A stretch of DNA of 64,000 nucleotides from Bacteroidota bacterium (GCA_013288015.1 JABDCR010000001.1:38158-102157), one strand, 5' to 3'. Counted from the stretch's first letter, positions 46,805 to 56,565 are shown. Program-made: numbers and translations. The notes: a model not told the origin generated them from the letters alone.

Positions 46805-47692
46805 TTACTGTTTCTTTTTAAATAAATTAAAGCTGCGCACATTTGAGTTAAATTGGTAACCCACATTTAAAATAGCCGCAATAGTTCCGAATTTATGATT
46901 TGCCGTGCCATTGCCTGCATACTGAACAAGACATTGCATATAATCGGCATATGATGCTTTAGCCGTAAGTTCTACACATATGTGATTCCAGAACTGCATT
47001 CTAAAACCGGTTTCAACACCTGCAATAACCCCTGCTATGTGCCAGTAGTTATTTAAACGAGAACTAAATACAGTAACATCGGTACGCGGCACAACCATAC
47101 CGGCACCTGGCTTAACAATAAAACCTATGTTGTGTTTTAAATTTTTACTACTATATAATTTCCAGCGTTTAATAAAATTAAGCATCCAAAAATTTGCTCC
47201 ATCCGTATGTTCGAAATGAAATTGTTGACGAGTGGGAAAAGAATCGGGATTGCTAATTGATTTACCTGCTACCGAGCCGGTAAAATTTATACCCTGCCCA
47301 TCCGTTACTACATACTTAGCATGGTCATAACTAAGCTCAATGCCCATATCTTTATCATTATTAAAATAGGCTCCAATTCTAAAATTGAATTGCGGAATAG
47401 TCACATTAAGTACATCACTCCATGAGCCTGCAATTTTATCAAAATCAGGGCTATCATGTGCCTTTACATTATGGATAGTAAAATCGTAGGAACTATGTAC
47501 GGGATCATTTGCACCTGCTGTTCCATTATTTTGAAAGTGGATAGTACTTTTGGTATAAGCCTCGCGGTTATAGCCCCACATGCCATAAAAAGTAAATCGC
47601 TTTTTTTTCTTTACTACAGTTGTATCATTTTGTGAGATGGCTGAAAAACAAAAACAAACTAGTAGAATAACTGAAAGTAAAATTTTACGCAT
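46805..47692 (-). CDS. Secreted or outer-membrane protein of unknown function
   Basis: With the ATG at 47692 the protein has 295 residues and a signal peptide (RKILLSVILLVCFCFSAISQ). Mature part is strand-rich with aromatic residues, YFNNDKDMGIELSYDHAKYV and NHICVELTAKASYADYMQ, and ends near FNSNVRSFNLFKKKQ, as expected for an outer-membrane barrel of 8-12 strands. I do not recognise a family. The frame is open six codons further upstream. It stands alone between terminators at 46731 and 47744. Confidence 0.7.
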   Translation of the reverse strand: MRKILLSVILLVCFCFSAISQNDTTVVKKKKRFTFYGMWGYNREAYTKSTIHFQNNGTAGANDPVHSSYDFTIHNVKAHDSPDFDKIAGSWSDVLNVTIPQFNFRIGAYFNNDKDMGIELSYDHAKYVVTDGQGINFTGSVAGKSISNPDSFPTRQQFHFEHTDGANFWMLNFIKRWKLYSSKNLKHNIGFIVKPGAGMVVPRTDVTVFSSRLNNYWHIAGVIAGVETGFRMQFWNHICVELTAKASYADYMQCLVQYAGNGTANHKFGTIAAILNVGYQFNSNVRSFNLFKKKQ

Positions 47693-47743
47693 AGATAAAT
47701 TTTTGGGCAAATATCTATAAATTATTTGTTAATTTTTGAGAAT

Positions 47744-47773
47744 AAAAAAGCCACGTGATATATATCACATGGC
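47744..47773 (-). terminator. Terminator after the large T9SS type B protein
   Basis: GCCACGTGATA (47750-47760) and TATCACATGGC (47763-47773) form an 11-bp stem with one G-T pair; the minus strand continues with six T. It lies 22 nt beyond the stop at 47796. Confidence 0.8.
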
Positions 47774-47795
47774 CTTATAATAATTGATTTTATAA

Positions 47796-50700
47796 TTATC
47801 TCATTAATTCAACAAAACCTTTTTTCTCAACTAAATCGGCTTTGCTACCGCAATTAGATTTATATTTTACAACAAAGAAATACGTGCCGTTATCGGCATC
47901 GTGTCCACTTTTGGTTTTACCATCCCAAGGCTTGTTATAATCAGTAGCACTGTAAACTAATATACCCCAACGGTCATAAACGGTTAACTCATACGTATCA
48001 CTTTGTTTATAAATTTGATACTGGTTTAAGGTTTTTGAATAAAAAGGATAGAAGAAATCATTTCTAGTGTCACCGTTAGGCGAAAACACATTTACTAATT
48101 CATCAGGTCTGAATGCGTCATATGTAGTTACAGTAATAATAATTTTACCCGTATCAGGACAACCATTATGTGAATAAGTAACATAATAATTATTTACCAC
48201 TGATACCGGTACACGAATTGAATCTCCGGTAACAGTTGCACCTGTATTGCTAGGATGCCATACATAATTAACATTACCCGTATCAGCAACAATCAAAGCT
48301 AAAGAATCTTTAGGGCAATAGTAAGCAAAGAGGCTATCGTTAGGTAAACGTGGTATATCTTGCAAAGTAAAAGAAACATTATCAATACAATTTCCGTTTT
48401 TTATTTCGCAGGTATAAGTACCGGCTTTTAAATTTGATAAAACACTTGACGCAGGTGGAAATGTTGAGTAAGTTGGATTAGGAGAATTAATTGGATTACT
48501 TGATGACCAAATAAAAGTGTATTTATCAGGTGTGCCAATAGGGCCGTTTTTTTCGGATACTACACCCACTTTTATTTTAGCTATAGAATCGTGATAGCAT
48601 TTCAATGGTTCAATTACACTAATAGCACTTGCTTTAAACGATTTAACTTTAATAATATATTGATTTACGCTTAAACAATTGTTAGGGGCTGCTGTGCGTG
48701 TTGAATCGGTATAGGTGTAGAAACCGGATACCGTATTTGTAAATACAGGTGCAATAGTAAAAGTAGCAGATGTATTAACACCATAAGGCGCTCCCGGACC
48801 TGTCCAACTGTGAGAAACAGTAGGGTTTACTCCATTTATTCGTAATGTATCCATATTACAAACTATATGCGAGCTATCTCTACTTGGAACAACAACTCCA
48901 TTATTAGCTGTTAAAACATAATTAATTGTATCACTACAAGTTGGGTTTCCGGGTGCACTTATAATCATGGAATAAGTGCCAGTTCCTATATTGTTTAGAA
49001 GAATCGGAGCAGATACAGCAGTAGTACCATTAGCACTTAAAGCACCTGCAACCACCCAATTGTACGCCGTATACGTGTTAACAGAACTTGCATTTGTGTA
49101 TTGAATGCTTCCATTATTACCACCTGCACAAGGTTGCCCAGGAATCATATTATATACTAAGGTAGTTTTGTTTAAAGTTATTTTTAAAGAATCTTCGCAA
49201 TTAGTTGTTGGATCTTTATAGGTAACTGTGTAATGCTGACCATTAGCTGGATTTGTTAACACGTTGGTTTGTGTAGTAACTGCGGTAAGTGTGTTGCTGT
49301 TATCATACCACTGATACAATGAACCGTTTGGTGCAGTTAATGTAGGTTGAGTGCCGCAAAACTGATAAGTTGCAGTTTGTGGGGTTGGATTAATGCTTAC
49401 AACTTGTACAACGGTATCTTTGGGTGGGCATTGCCCAGTGTTATCAACCACATGCACCGAATAAGAGCCTGGTGGTAAATTTGCAACTACTGTATTTGTA
49501 CCAAGTGCCCCTAAAGGTCCTGTCCACGTATAATTATAAGCGCCACTGCCTACAGCAACTGCACTAACCGAACCAACTGAACCACCCTTGCAAGTAGATA
49601 CCGAACCTAAATTTAAAACAATGTTTGACGGTTTAACAACAATTTTAAATTGCGAATTACAACCGGAAGGGGAAACAGCTTTTACAATAAATGTATCGTT
49701 GATTTGTGCTGTTGTTGTAAGAGTTTGTGTATTTACACCTGTTCCAGTAGCAAGTGTAGTGCTACTATTTGGGCCATACCATTGGTAACTATTAGGTAAA
49801 AAACCACCCGGTGCAACAATAGTTACATTACCATTTGTTGTGCCACAAAAACCAATTACAGAAGCCGCAGAGGAAGGGCTACCACAAAACGCATCGAGAT
49901 AAGCATAACCAAAGTGAGCGCTAAAAGCACAATCAAATGTTTGAAAAGTAATTGTTACTGTTTGCCCCATATATTGTGTTAGGTCAACCGAAACTGATGT
50001 CCATTTTTTATAGTACACATCGGCAAATGCGTTATACGAATCTCCACTATTATGTATATAACTGGTATCTGTGGCAGCTGCATCTGTATTTACATTATAT
50101 ATACCACAAGTAGTTGCACTATCAATTGGGTAACCATACTGATCTTTTGTTGTAATAATAAAGGCAGGTTGATTATTAGGTGTATGACTGCCACCAGCAG
50201 GGTTATTTAAAACAACCGCATACTGATACGTAAATAAAGTTGTGGCACTGGTTACCGTAATAGAATAGGTTATACTTTCGGTTTCTCCTCCTGCATTAGC
50301 GTTTCCTAAGCGCATTGAAGTTCCACTACCATTAGGAGAAACAAAAGGTATTTCAGAAAGGTGTGTAGTAGGATTGATGGCTAACGAATCATAACCCGAA
50401 AGACTTGAAGGATTATTATTTGTAGGCGGCGTGTTCATAATATTATGACGATTGGTAGTTGGTATTTGTGTGAAAGATGAATTATATAAAATAGTTCCCG
50501 GGCCTCCGGCGCCTTCTATTAGGGGCGAATTAAGTGGTTGTGGGGCATAACTTACAATTCCGGCAGTATAAGTGTTAGTTCCCCCGAACCAATTATTTAC
50601 TGTTTCGTCTGCATTGCCGGTGTTACCACTCCAACCGCTAAAATTTAATTGCTGAAAACTTGAATTAGAACAAGTAGAGCTTAATGTTGTGTTATGTTGG

Positions 50701-50969
50701 TTACCATTTCTAGCTGTGTTAGCATGGTTTGCATCATTATGCGAACCAACCGAAACCTTTACCAGACCTAATTCTTTGGAACGCTTTGCCATGTAGCTAC
50801 GACGCATTCTATCTATATGTTCGTCGGCATTTAAGCCTTGTTGGGTAAGTTCTTTTCTTACTTTGGCTTCATCAAAACCTTGTAACAAAAGTTTTTGGTC
50901 GTCGTTTGTTTGAGCTTTAATTCCTATAAAAATAAAAATAAAAGCTGCTAAAAGTATTTTTTTTATCAT
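47796..50969 (-). CDS. Large secreted protein with SprB-like repeats and type B T9SS sorting domain
   Basis: A 1057-residue protein. Signal peptide 1-19 (KKILLAAFIFIFIGIKAQ), then a charged helical segment (LTQQGLNADEHIDRMRRS), a beta-jellyroll-like region (about 120-370), and a series of Ig/SprB-like repeats with GSYSVHVVDNTG and GTYTCEIKNGNC. The last 100 residues are the gliding-motility-type C-terminal domain (FSPNGDTRNDFFYPFY, YELTVYDRWGILVY, KPWDGKTKSGHDADNGTYFFVV). It is therefore exported by the type IX system, probably to the surface as adhesin. Single gene, followed by a terminator. Confidence 0.9.
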   Translation of the reverse strand: MIKKILLAAFIFIFIGIKAQTNDDQKLLLQGFDEAKVRKELTQQGLNADEHIDRMRRSYMAKRSKELGLVKVSVGSHNDANHANTARNGNQHNTTLSSTCSNSSFQQLNFSGWSGNTGNADETVNNWFGGTNTYTAGIVSYAPQPLNSPLIEGAGGPGTILYNSSFTQIPTTNRHNIMNTPPTNNNPSSLSGYDSLAINPTTHLSEIPFVSPNGSGTSMRLGNANAGGETESITYSITVTSATTLFTYQYAVVLNNPAGGSHTPNNQPAFIITTKDQYGYPIDSATTCGIYNVNTDAAATDTSYIHNSGDSYNAFADVYYKKWTSVSVDLTQYMGQTVTITFQTFDCAFSAHFGYAYLDAFCGSPSSAASVIGFCGTTNGNVTIVAPGGFLPNSYQWYGPNSSTTLATGTGVNTQTLTTTAQINDTFIVKAVSPSGCNSQFKIVVKPSNIVLNLGSVSTCKGGSVGSVSAVAVGSGAYNYTWTGPLGALGTNTVVANLPPGSYSVHVVDNTGQCPPKDTVVQVVSINPTPQTATYQFCGTQPTLTAPNGSLYQWYDNSNTLTAVTTQTNVLTNPANGQHYTVTYKDPTTNCEDSLKITLNKTTLVYNMIPGQPCAGGNNGSIQYTNASSVNTYTAYNWVVAGALSANGTTAVSAPILLNNIGTGTYSMIISAPGNPTCSDTINYVLTANNGVVVPSRDSSHIVCNMDTLRINGVNPTVSHSWTGPGAPYGVNTSATFTIAPVFTNTVSGFYTYTDSTRTAAPNNCLSVNQYIIKVKSFKASAISVIEPLKCYHDSIAKIKVGVVSEKNGPIGTPDKYTFIWSSSNPINSPNPTYSTFPPASSVLSNLKAGTYTCEIKNGNCIDNVSFTLQDIPRLPNDSLFAYYCPKDSLALIVADTGNVNYVWHPSNTGATVTGDSIRVPVSVVNNYYVTYSHNGCPDTGKIIITVTTYDAFRPDELVNVFSPNGDTRNDFFYPFYSKTLNQYQIYKQSDTYELTVYDRWGILVYSATDYNKPWDGKTKSGHDADNGTYFFVVKYKSNCGSKADLVEKKGFVELMR

Positions 50970-51091
50970 GAGTTTAAAATTTCGATGGCTAAAGTAAAAA
51001 AAAACTGATAAAACAAAGAAAAAAACTGCTAATTAACAGGTAATTATATGCATGGTTTAAAAAAATAATAGTAAAATGAACTGCATTGTCT

Positions 51092-51099
51092 TATTTTTG
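51092..51099 (+). promoter_or_regulatory. -7 promoter box of the GH3-like gene
   Basis: TATTTTTG on the plus strand, 16 nt before the ATG at 51116. It sits inside the longer open frame that begins at a TTG at 51086, so it argues for the ATG start. Confidence 0.4.
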
Positions 51100-51115
51100 T
51101 TTTTTACGCATACAC

Positions 51116-52663
51116 ATGACATTATTAGGAAAAGTTATTAAGAAGACGATTGAGATTGGCGAGAAAATTCCTAAACGAAACCGCAATCAGGGTGCTTTTA
51201 AAAAGCAAGCAAAAGTATTACGAAGCCTGCTGAAGAAGGCGCAGTTTACGGCTTTTGGCGAACACTATAAATTTAAAGAAATACTGCACGAAACAAATGT
51301 GGTAAAAGCTTTTGCACAAAATGTACCTGTACACGATTATAACAATATGTTTAAAAACTGGTGGTACAGGTCGTTAAATGGCGAGCCTTTTGTTAGCTGG
51401 CCGGGACCTATACAATATTTTGCCTTAAGTTCGGGCACATCCGAATCGTCAAGCAAGCATATACCCGTTACTAAAGATATGCTAAAGGCCATACGTCGTG
51501 TTGGAGTTAGACAAATTTTAAGTACAGCTAATTTTAATTTACCTGAAGATCATTTTAGAAAAGGCATTTTAATGATTGGGGGCAGCACCCATTTAAATTA
51601 TAACGGTACTTATTTTGAAGGCGATTTAAGCGGTATAACTACCGGAACGATTCCGTTTTGGTTTCAGTTTTTTTATAAACCAGGGCCTCGTATATCGCGT
51701 TACACTAATTGGGAAGCCAAATTAGAGGAGATGACTTTGAATGCCAAAAACTGGGACATTGGTATTGTTTGCGGTGTACCCGCTTGGGTGCAAATTTTGT
51801 TTGAAAAAATTATTGCCCATTATAAAGTAAAAACCATACACGACATTTGGCCTAACCTCCGCATTTATGTAAGCGGTGGCGTGGCTATCAGTCCGTATGT
51901 AAGTTCGTTTGAAAAACTAACTGAAAGGCCGCTTATTTTTATTGATACTTACTTGGCATCGGAGGGTTATATTGCCTATCAAGATAACCAAGACATTGGT
52001 GGGCCTATGAAATTGGTGACCGATAATGGCATTTATTTTGAGTTTGTACCGTTTACGGATGAGAATTTTGATGAAGAAGGAAATATTAAAGCAAACCCGC
52101 AAACACTTACCATTAATCAGGTAGATGAAGATAAGGAATATGCCTTGTTGCTTAGTACCTGCGCCGGGGCATGGCGTTATTTAATTGGCGATGTTATAAA
52201 ATTTACCTCGGTTGATGATGCCGAGATTTTAATTGCGGGTAGAACAAAGCATTTTTTGAGCCTTTGCGGCGAGCATTTAAGCGTAGATAATATGAATAAA
52301 GCCCTTAGTTTAGCTGCCGCCGAAATGAAAATAGAGCTTAGCGAGTACTGTGTATGTGGCATTAAACACCAACGCCTTTTTGCGCATAAATGGTACATAG
52401 CCAGCGATGAAAAAATTGATACCACAGTTTTAAAAACAAAAATAGATGCCCACGTTAAAGTTTTAAATGACGATTATCGTGTGGAAAGAATAGCTGCACT
52501 TAAAGATGTTTTTGTGGTTGCCCTACCCCACCAGTTTTTTATAGACTTTTTAGTGCGCACAAAGCCAAAAGTGGGTGCGCAAACCAAATTCCCCAGGGTT
52601 TTAAAGGGTAAAGTGCTTAACGATTGGGAAGCCTTTTTGAAGGAAAAAGGTTACGATTGTTAG
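51116..52663 (+). CDS. GH3 family acyl-adenylating protein
   Basis: A 515-residue protein of the GH3 (auxin-responsive promoter) family, which in plants adenylates acids and conjugates them to amino acids. Seen here: LRSLLKKAQFTAFGEHYKF at the start, the ATP-binding loop LSSGTSESSSKHIPV, GVPAWVQILFEKI, YVSGGVAISPYV and the core IGDVIKFTSVDDAEILIAGRTKHFLSLCGEHLSVDNM in outline. Bacterial members are known by sequence only, so substrate is unknown. Single gene, with its own promoter. Start choice is based on the -7 box at 51092. Confidence 0.9.
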   Translation: MTLLGKVIKKTIEIGEKIPKRNRNQGAFKKQAKVLRSLLKKAQFTAFGEHYKFKEILHETNVVKAFAQNVPVHDYNNMFKNWWYRSLNGEPFVSWPGPIQYFALSSGTSESSSKHIPVTKDMLKAIRRVGVRQILSTANFNLPEDHFRKGILMIGGSTHLNYNGTYFEGDLSGITTGTIPFWFQFFYKPGPRISRYTNWEAKLEEMTLNAKNWDIGIVCGVPAWVQILFEKIIAHYKVKTIHDIWPNLRIYVSGGVAISPYVSSFEKLTERPLIFIDTYLASEGYIAYQDNQDIGGPMKLVTDNGIYFEFVPFTDENFDEEGNIKANPQTLTINQVDEDKEYALLLSTCAGAWRYLIGDVIKFTSVDDAEILIAGRTKHFLSLCGEHLSVDNMNKALSLAAAEMKIELSEYCVCGIKHQRLFAHKWYIASDEKIDTTVLKTKIDAHVKVLNDDYRVERIAALKDVFVVALPHQFFIDFLVRTKPKVGAQTKFPRVLKGKVLNDWEAFLKEKGYDC

Positions 52664-52730
52664 TTTAACATTAAATTGTTAATAAAATCTTTACAACTTA
52701 CAAGTTTTTACTATTTTAGCCATCCGCAAA

Positions 52731-53810
52731 ATGGTAAAAGCGCTTACATATATTTTAGTTTACCTTAGTTTAGGAGGTTTTTCGTTTACCAAAAAGGGTG
52801 ATGATAAGCCCTTGGTAAAGACTACCGCTTGCGATACTTGTGTTACAGCCTTACTAACTAATGATACTATTGCCAAATCAAGCTCAGATGATAAGTCAAC
52901 TTTAAAATCGGTAGGCAAAGATACCAGCAATGCAACTACTATTAGCGTTAGTTTAATTAAGTCGATATCGAGAGAGGAGTTGGTTTATATGGTTGACAGC
53001 ATTTTAGATTTAGACAGCATATCGCCTAAAACTATTGAAATGCTTACTTTTTATAGTAACGAGCTTGCAAAACCAAAGGAAGTAAAAGAAATAGAGAAAA
53101 AATCTTTAAGCAGTTTGCCTGCTATGGATTTTTACGATTCGTTTGATGAAACAACTTGCTTTGTACCTGTGCCCGAACAAACTTTGCCCGATACACTTAA
53201 ATTGGTTATTAGTAACGATTCGTTAGGCACTTATTTTCCGCCAACCTGCGGCATTATCACGTCAAACTTTGGTTGGAGAGATAACCGCATGCATAAGGGC
53301 ATGGATATAAATTTACGCCGTGGCGATCAAATACACGCTGCTTTTGGTGGCATGGTGCGCATTGCACGTTATAATGGTGGTTATGGCAATGTGGTTATTG
53401 TAAGGCACTATAATGGATTGGAAACTGTGTACGCGCATCTATCAAAAATAAAAGTTAAAACAGGGCAGGTTGTTATATCTGGTCAGGTACTTGGTTTGGG
53501 TGGTGCCACAGGTCATGCAACCGGTAATCATTTACATTTTGAAGTGCGCTTTAAAGGTCATGCGCTTAACCCGGCTAATTTTATTTCGTTTACCGAAAAC
53601 AAAACGCTTAACGATACACTTATCATTCGTAAATCGAGATACGGTGTGGCGGCGTTTCCATCAAACGCAACGGTGTACACAGTACAACGTGGTGATAGTT
53701 GGTACGAGGTTGCCAAACGTTATGGTTTAACTACGCGTCAGCTTGGTGCCATGAATGGAACCGACAAGCGTTTTTATTTACGTGTAGGTCAAAAAATACG
53801 CATTAACTAA
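52731..53810 (+). CDS. M23 family peptidoglycan peptidase with LysM domain
   Basis: A 359-residue exported protein. Signal or anchor at 1-20, a low-complexity Ser/Thr/Lys region to about 150, then the LytM domain with HKGMD (zinc His and Asp near 188-192) and GNHLHFEV (HxH near 267-269), and a C-terminal LysM domain near 314-358 (YTVQRGDSWYEVAKRYGL). Expected to cut peptidoglycan stem peptides in the periplasm, or to act as an activator of amidases if inactive; the motif residues are intact. It lies 85 nt before lysS. Confidence 0.93.
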   Translation: MVKALTYILVYLSLGGFSFTKKGDDKPLVKTTACDTCVTALLTNDTIAKSSSDDKSTLKSVGKDTSNATTISVSLIKSISREELVYMVDSILDLDSISPKTIEMLTFYSNELAKPKEVKEIEKKSLSSLPAMDFYDSFDETTCFVPVPEQTLPDTLKLVISNDSLGTYFPPTCGIITSNFGWRDNRMHKGMDINLRRGDQIHAAFGGMVRIARYNGGYGNVVIVRHYNGLETVYAHLSKIKVKTGQVVISGQVLGLGGATGHATGNHLHFEVRFKGHALNPANFISFTENKTLNDTLIIRKSRYGVAAFPSNATVYTVQRGDSWYEVAKRYGLTTRQLGAMNGTDKRFYLRVGQKIRIN

Positions 53811-53869
53811 GCGCAGTTTTTATTCTTCAACTGCTTATCCACAGTCGGCACTTTCGTGCAATAAAAATG

Positions 53870-53877
53870 TATTTTTG
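53870..53877 (+). promoter_or_regulatory. -7 promoter box of lysS
   Basis: TATTTTTG on the plus strand, 18 nt upstream of the lysS ATG. No clear -33 TTG. A short leader of about 10 nt is expected. Confidence 0.42.
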
Positions 53878-53895
53878 CACAACAATTTTTAAAAA

Positions 53896-55428
53896 ATGGA
53901 ACTTACAGAACAAGAAATTTTACGTCGTCATAAACTTACTGAACTAAGAAATTTAGGCGTTAATCCGTATCCACCAGAAGAATTTTTGGTGAACGTTACT
54001 ACGGCCGATATAAAGGAAAACTACGAGCGCGATAAATTAAATTATAAAGACATTAGTATTGCGGGTCGTTTAATGAGCGTGCGCGATATGGGTAAAGCCG
54101 CTTTTGCCGAAATACAAGATGCCACAGGACGCATACAATTTTATATTAAACGTGATGAGATTTGTCCGGGCGAAGACAAAACTTTATACGATGCAGTTTG
54201 GAAAAAACTGTTAGACATTGGTGATGTTATTGGCCTGAAAGGTTATGTATTTACAACCAAGGTTGGTGAAATATCTATACACGTTACAAACATAACTTTA
54301 TTATCAAAAGCATTACGCCCTTTACCAATTGTAAAAACTGATGATACGGGTAAAGCGCATGATGTAGTTAGCGATGCTGAGTTTAGATACCGCCAGCGTT
54401 ATGTTGATTTAATCATTAACCCTACCGTAAAAGATACTTTTGTTAAGCGTACACAAATAATGAACTCTATACGTACTACACTTACTAACCACGGCTTATT
54501 AGAAGTTGAAACGCCTATTTTGCAAAGTATACCGGGTGGTGCGGCAGCTCGTCCATTTATTACGCACCACAACGCGCTTGATATGCCTTTGTATTTGCGT
54601 ATAGCTAACGAGCTTTACTTAAAGCGTTTAATTGTAGGTGGTTTTGATGGTGTGTTTGAGTTTGCTAAAGATTTTAGAAACGAGGGCATGGACAGAACTC
54701 ACAACCCCGAGTTTACCGTACTTGAATTTTACGTGGCTTATAAGGATTATAACTGGATGATGACTTTCTCTGAAAATCTTTTAGAAAAAGTTGCGATGGA
54801 TTTATATGGTACAACTTTAGTTACCGTTGGCGAAAAACAAATTGATTTTAAAGCGCCGTTTAAACGCATTACTATGTATGATGCCATTAAAGAACATACC
54901 GGCATTGACATTAGTAATATGGATGAAAACCAATTGCGTGATGTTTGTAAAAAACTACACATTGAGGTTACGCCAAGCATGGGTAAAGGCAAACTGATTG
55001 ATGAAATTTTTGGAGGCAAATGCGAAGGCAATTATATACAACCAACTTTTATAACCGACTACCCGGTTGAAATGAGCCCGCTTACAAAAAAGCACCGCAC
55101 TACGGCAGGTTTAGTTGAGCGTTTTGAGTTAATGATAAACGGAAAAGAAATTGCTAACGCTTACACCGAGCTTAACGACCCTATTGAGCAACGCGAGCGT
55201 TTTGAAGACCAGGTAAAATTACAAGAACGTGGCGATGATGAGGCTATGTTTATTGACCAGGATTTTTTACGTGCGCTTGAATATGCTATGCCTCCAACAG
55301 CAGGTATAGGAATTGGCATAGATAGATTAACCATGTTGTTAACCAACAATGTATCTATACAAGAGGTTTTATTCTTCCCGCAAATGCGCCCTGAAAAAAC
55401 ACATGAAGAACAAACCAGTGAAGCATAA
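53896..55428 (+). CDS. lysS: Lysyl-tRNA synthetase, class II
   Basis: Charges tRNA-Lys with lysine. The 510-residue protein has an N-terminal OB-fold (SIAGRLMSVRDMGKAAFAEI), class II motif 1 (RTTLTNHGLLEVETPIL), motif 2 (FAKDFRNEGMDRTHNPEFTV) and motif 3 (GIGIGIDRLTMLLTN). Length is normal for the bacterial class II enzyme. It is a single gene followed by a strong bidirectional terminator. Confidence 0.98.
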   Translation: MELTEQEILRRHKLTELRNLGVNPYPPEEFLVNVTTADIKENYERDKLNYKDISIAGRLMSVRDMGKAAFAEIQDATGRIQFYIKRDEICPGEDKTLYDAVWKKLLDIGDVIGLKGYVFTTKVGEISIHVTNITLLSKALRPLPIVKTDDTGKAHDVVSDAEFRYRQRYVDLIINPTVKDTFVKRTQIMNSIRTTLTNHGLLEVETPILQSIPGGAAARPFITHHNALDMPLYLRIANELYLKRLIVGGFDGVFEFAKDFRNEGMDRTHNPEFTVLEFYVAYKDYNWMMTFSENLLEKVAMDLYGTTLVTVGEKQIDFKAPFKRITMYDAIKEHTGIDISNMDENQLRDVCKKLHIEVTPSMGKGKLIDEIFGGKCEGNYIQPTFITDYPVEMSPLTKKHRTTAGLVERFELMINGKEIANAYTELNDPIEQRERFEDQVKLQERGDDEAMFIDQDFLRALEYAMPPTAGIGIGIDRLTMLLTNNVSIQEVLFFPQMRPEKTHEEQTSEA

Positions 55429-55446
55429 AAATAAATTATTTAAAAT

Positions 55447-55482
55447 AAAAAGAGGGTATCAAAATTTTGATACCCTCTTTTA
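55447..55482. terminator. Bidirectional terminator between lysS and the gene at 55490
   Basis: A near-perfect palindrome: AAAGAGGGTATCAAAA at 55449-55464 and its complement at 55465-55480, with T-rich tails on both strands. It lies between two convergent genes. Confidence 0.9.
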
Positions 55483-55489
55483 TTGAGGT

Positions 55490-56185
55490 TTACTTAGTGC
55501 TATTAATTTTAGCAACTAATTCTTTTTCTAATTCTTCCGATAAAAATAAAGTTGGAGAAGTTGGGTCTATTATTTTTTGTATTCGTGCCAGATTAAATCC
55601 TACGCCATTAAACATTATTTCATAATCTATGTTTTTTCGAATACTATCGTACTTATTATAAAGCAATGTAACATCTTCTGCTTCCTCTTTTGTAAAGACA
55701 TCGGTATCATATTCGCTTTTTGCCACTGATACCACTTCAGACATTAGAGAAATCATTTTCCTTACTTCTTCATCATTTCCCCAATAATTTTTTAAATCCT
55801 TTATATTTTTCCTTAAATCTGATTTTGATAATTCATATTTAAAAATAATTTCCTCTGCCTTTCTATGATAGTAATTAGAATATTCCTTCTCTTCATTTTT
55901 GGCTTTATCGTTGTCGGCCAATAATGCTCGATGCGCATGAAATCTGCAAGCCAAAATACTTCCTTCAGCAGTAGTAACAAGTCTTATCATTTTGTCACAT
56001 GTTTCTATTAAATGATTAGAAAGTAGTTTTTTGGTATCTCTTCTTTTTACAATATACTCTCTAAGTAAATTAAGTAAAAAAAGTGAAGCTGCCACATATA
56101 CAGGTATACCAATAGTCCAATCAATTTCTTTTGGTCCGTCATTCCAGCCATGATGCGTGTGTAATAAAATAAAAAGTGTTTCCAT
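55490..56185 (-). CDS. Membrane-anchored protein of unknown function
   Basis: A 231-residue protein. One membrane helix is visible near residues 24-42 (WTIGIPVYVAASLFLLNLL), followed by a charged, largely helical cytoplasmic part with RDTKKLLSNHLIETCDKMIRL and a segment rich in Lys, Glu and Tyr to the end. An HTHHGWNDG motif lies near the N-terminus. I do not recognise a family. It stands alone between a terminator and the repeat block at 56.2-56.8 kb, an arrangement that often marks accessory genes. Confidence 0.7.
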   Translation of the reverse strand: METLFILLHTHHGWNDGPKEIDWTIGIPVYVAASLFLLNLLREYIVKRRDTKKLLSNHLIETCDKMIRLVTTAEGSILACRFHAHRALLADNDKAKNEEKEYSNYYHRKAEEIIFKYELSKSDLRKNIKDLKNYWGNDEEVRKMISLMSEVVSVAKSEYDTDVFTKEEAEDVTLLYNKYDSIRKNIDYEIMFNGVGFNLARIQKIIDPTSPTLFLSEELEKELVAKINSTK

Positions 56186-56229
56186 TAACCAAACTTACAA
56201 ATTAATATATTCAAGTAAGTCGTAAAGTG

Positions 56230-56257
56230 AAGATTTCTCCCGCCGGTCGAAATGACA
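56230..56257 (+). repeat. Dispersed intergenic repeat, copy 1
   Basis: AAGATTTCTCCC at the start and GGTCGAAATGACA at the end, with two variable bases near the middle. It recurs at 56689-56716 in the same orientation, on the other side of the palindrome cluster. Similar GTCATTTCGA...GAGAAATCT elements are familiar in intergenic DNA of many Bacteroidota. Confidence 0.75.
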
Positions 56258-56286
56258 AACAGAACCGCAAAACATACCGTAAAAGT

Positions 56287-56331
56287 GTTGTAACAAAATA
56301 TAACATATAGGGCTTTTGTTATTATTACAAC
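56287..56331 (+). repeat. Palindrome unit A (45 nt)
   Basis: GTTGTAACAA on the left and TTGTTATTATTACAAC on the right; the outer 7 bp pair perfectly (GTTGTAA with TTACAAC). The central part reads AACATATAGGGCT. Confidence 0.8.
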
Positions 56332-56372
56332 GGTTATTGTACTAACCCATTACTTGTACTCTGCGGCAAAGT
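56332..56372 (+). repeat. Linker copy 1 between palindromes A and B (41 nt)
   Basis: Contains TTGTACT, then ATTACTTGTACT and TGCGGCAAAGT. Similar linkers lie at 56471-56521 and 56566-56606, all in the same orientation. Confidence 0.7.
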
Positions 56373-56416
56373 GTCATAATAAAATATATACATAGGGTTT
56401 TTATTATTATTATGAC
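56373..56416 (+). repeat. Palindrome unit B (44 nt)
   Basis: GTCATAATAA and TTATTATTATGAC. Stem positions 3 and 4 differ from unit A on both arms (TG to CA on the left, CA to TG on the right), keeping the pairing. The central part reads ATACATAGGGTT. Confidence 0.8.
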
Positions 56417-56426
56417 GGTTTAAAGT

Positions 56427-56470
56427 GTTGTAACAATATATATACATATGGCTTTTGTTATTATTATAAC
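56427..56470 (+). repeat. Palindrome unit C (44 nt)
   Basis: GTTGTAACAA and TTGTTATTATTATAAC; same family as unit A with one G-T pair in the stem. It follows unit B after only 10 nt. Centre ATACATATGGCT. Confidence 0.8.
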
Positions 56471-56521
56471 GATATATTTAATTTTTTGTACTTACCTATT
56501 ACTTGTACTTTGCGGCAAAGT
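56471..56521 (+). repeat. Linker copy 2 between palindromes C and D (51 nt)
   Basis: TTGTACTTACCTATTACTTG with TACTTTGCGGCAAAGT, matching linker copies 1 and 3 apart from about 10 extra AT-rich bases at its start. Confidence 0.7.
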
Positions 56522-56565
56522 GTCATAATAATAACAAAGTGCCTAGCAGTTTTTTTTATTATGAC
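56522..56565 (-). repeat. Palindrome unit D (44 nt, inverted relative to A-C)
   Basis: GTCATAATAATAACAAAGTG on the left and TTATTATGAC on the right. Its reverse complement resembles units A-C, so it is a copy in the opposite orientation. Stem type as in unit B. Confidence 0.75.
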
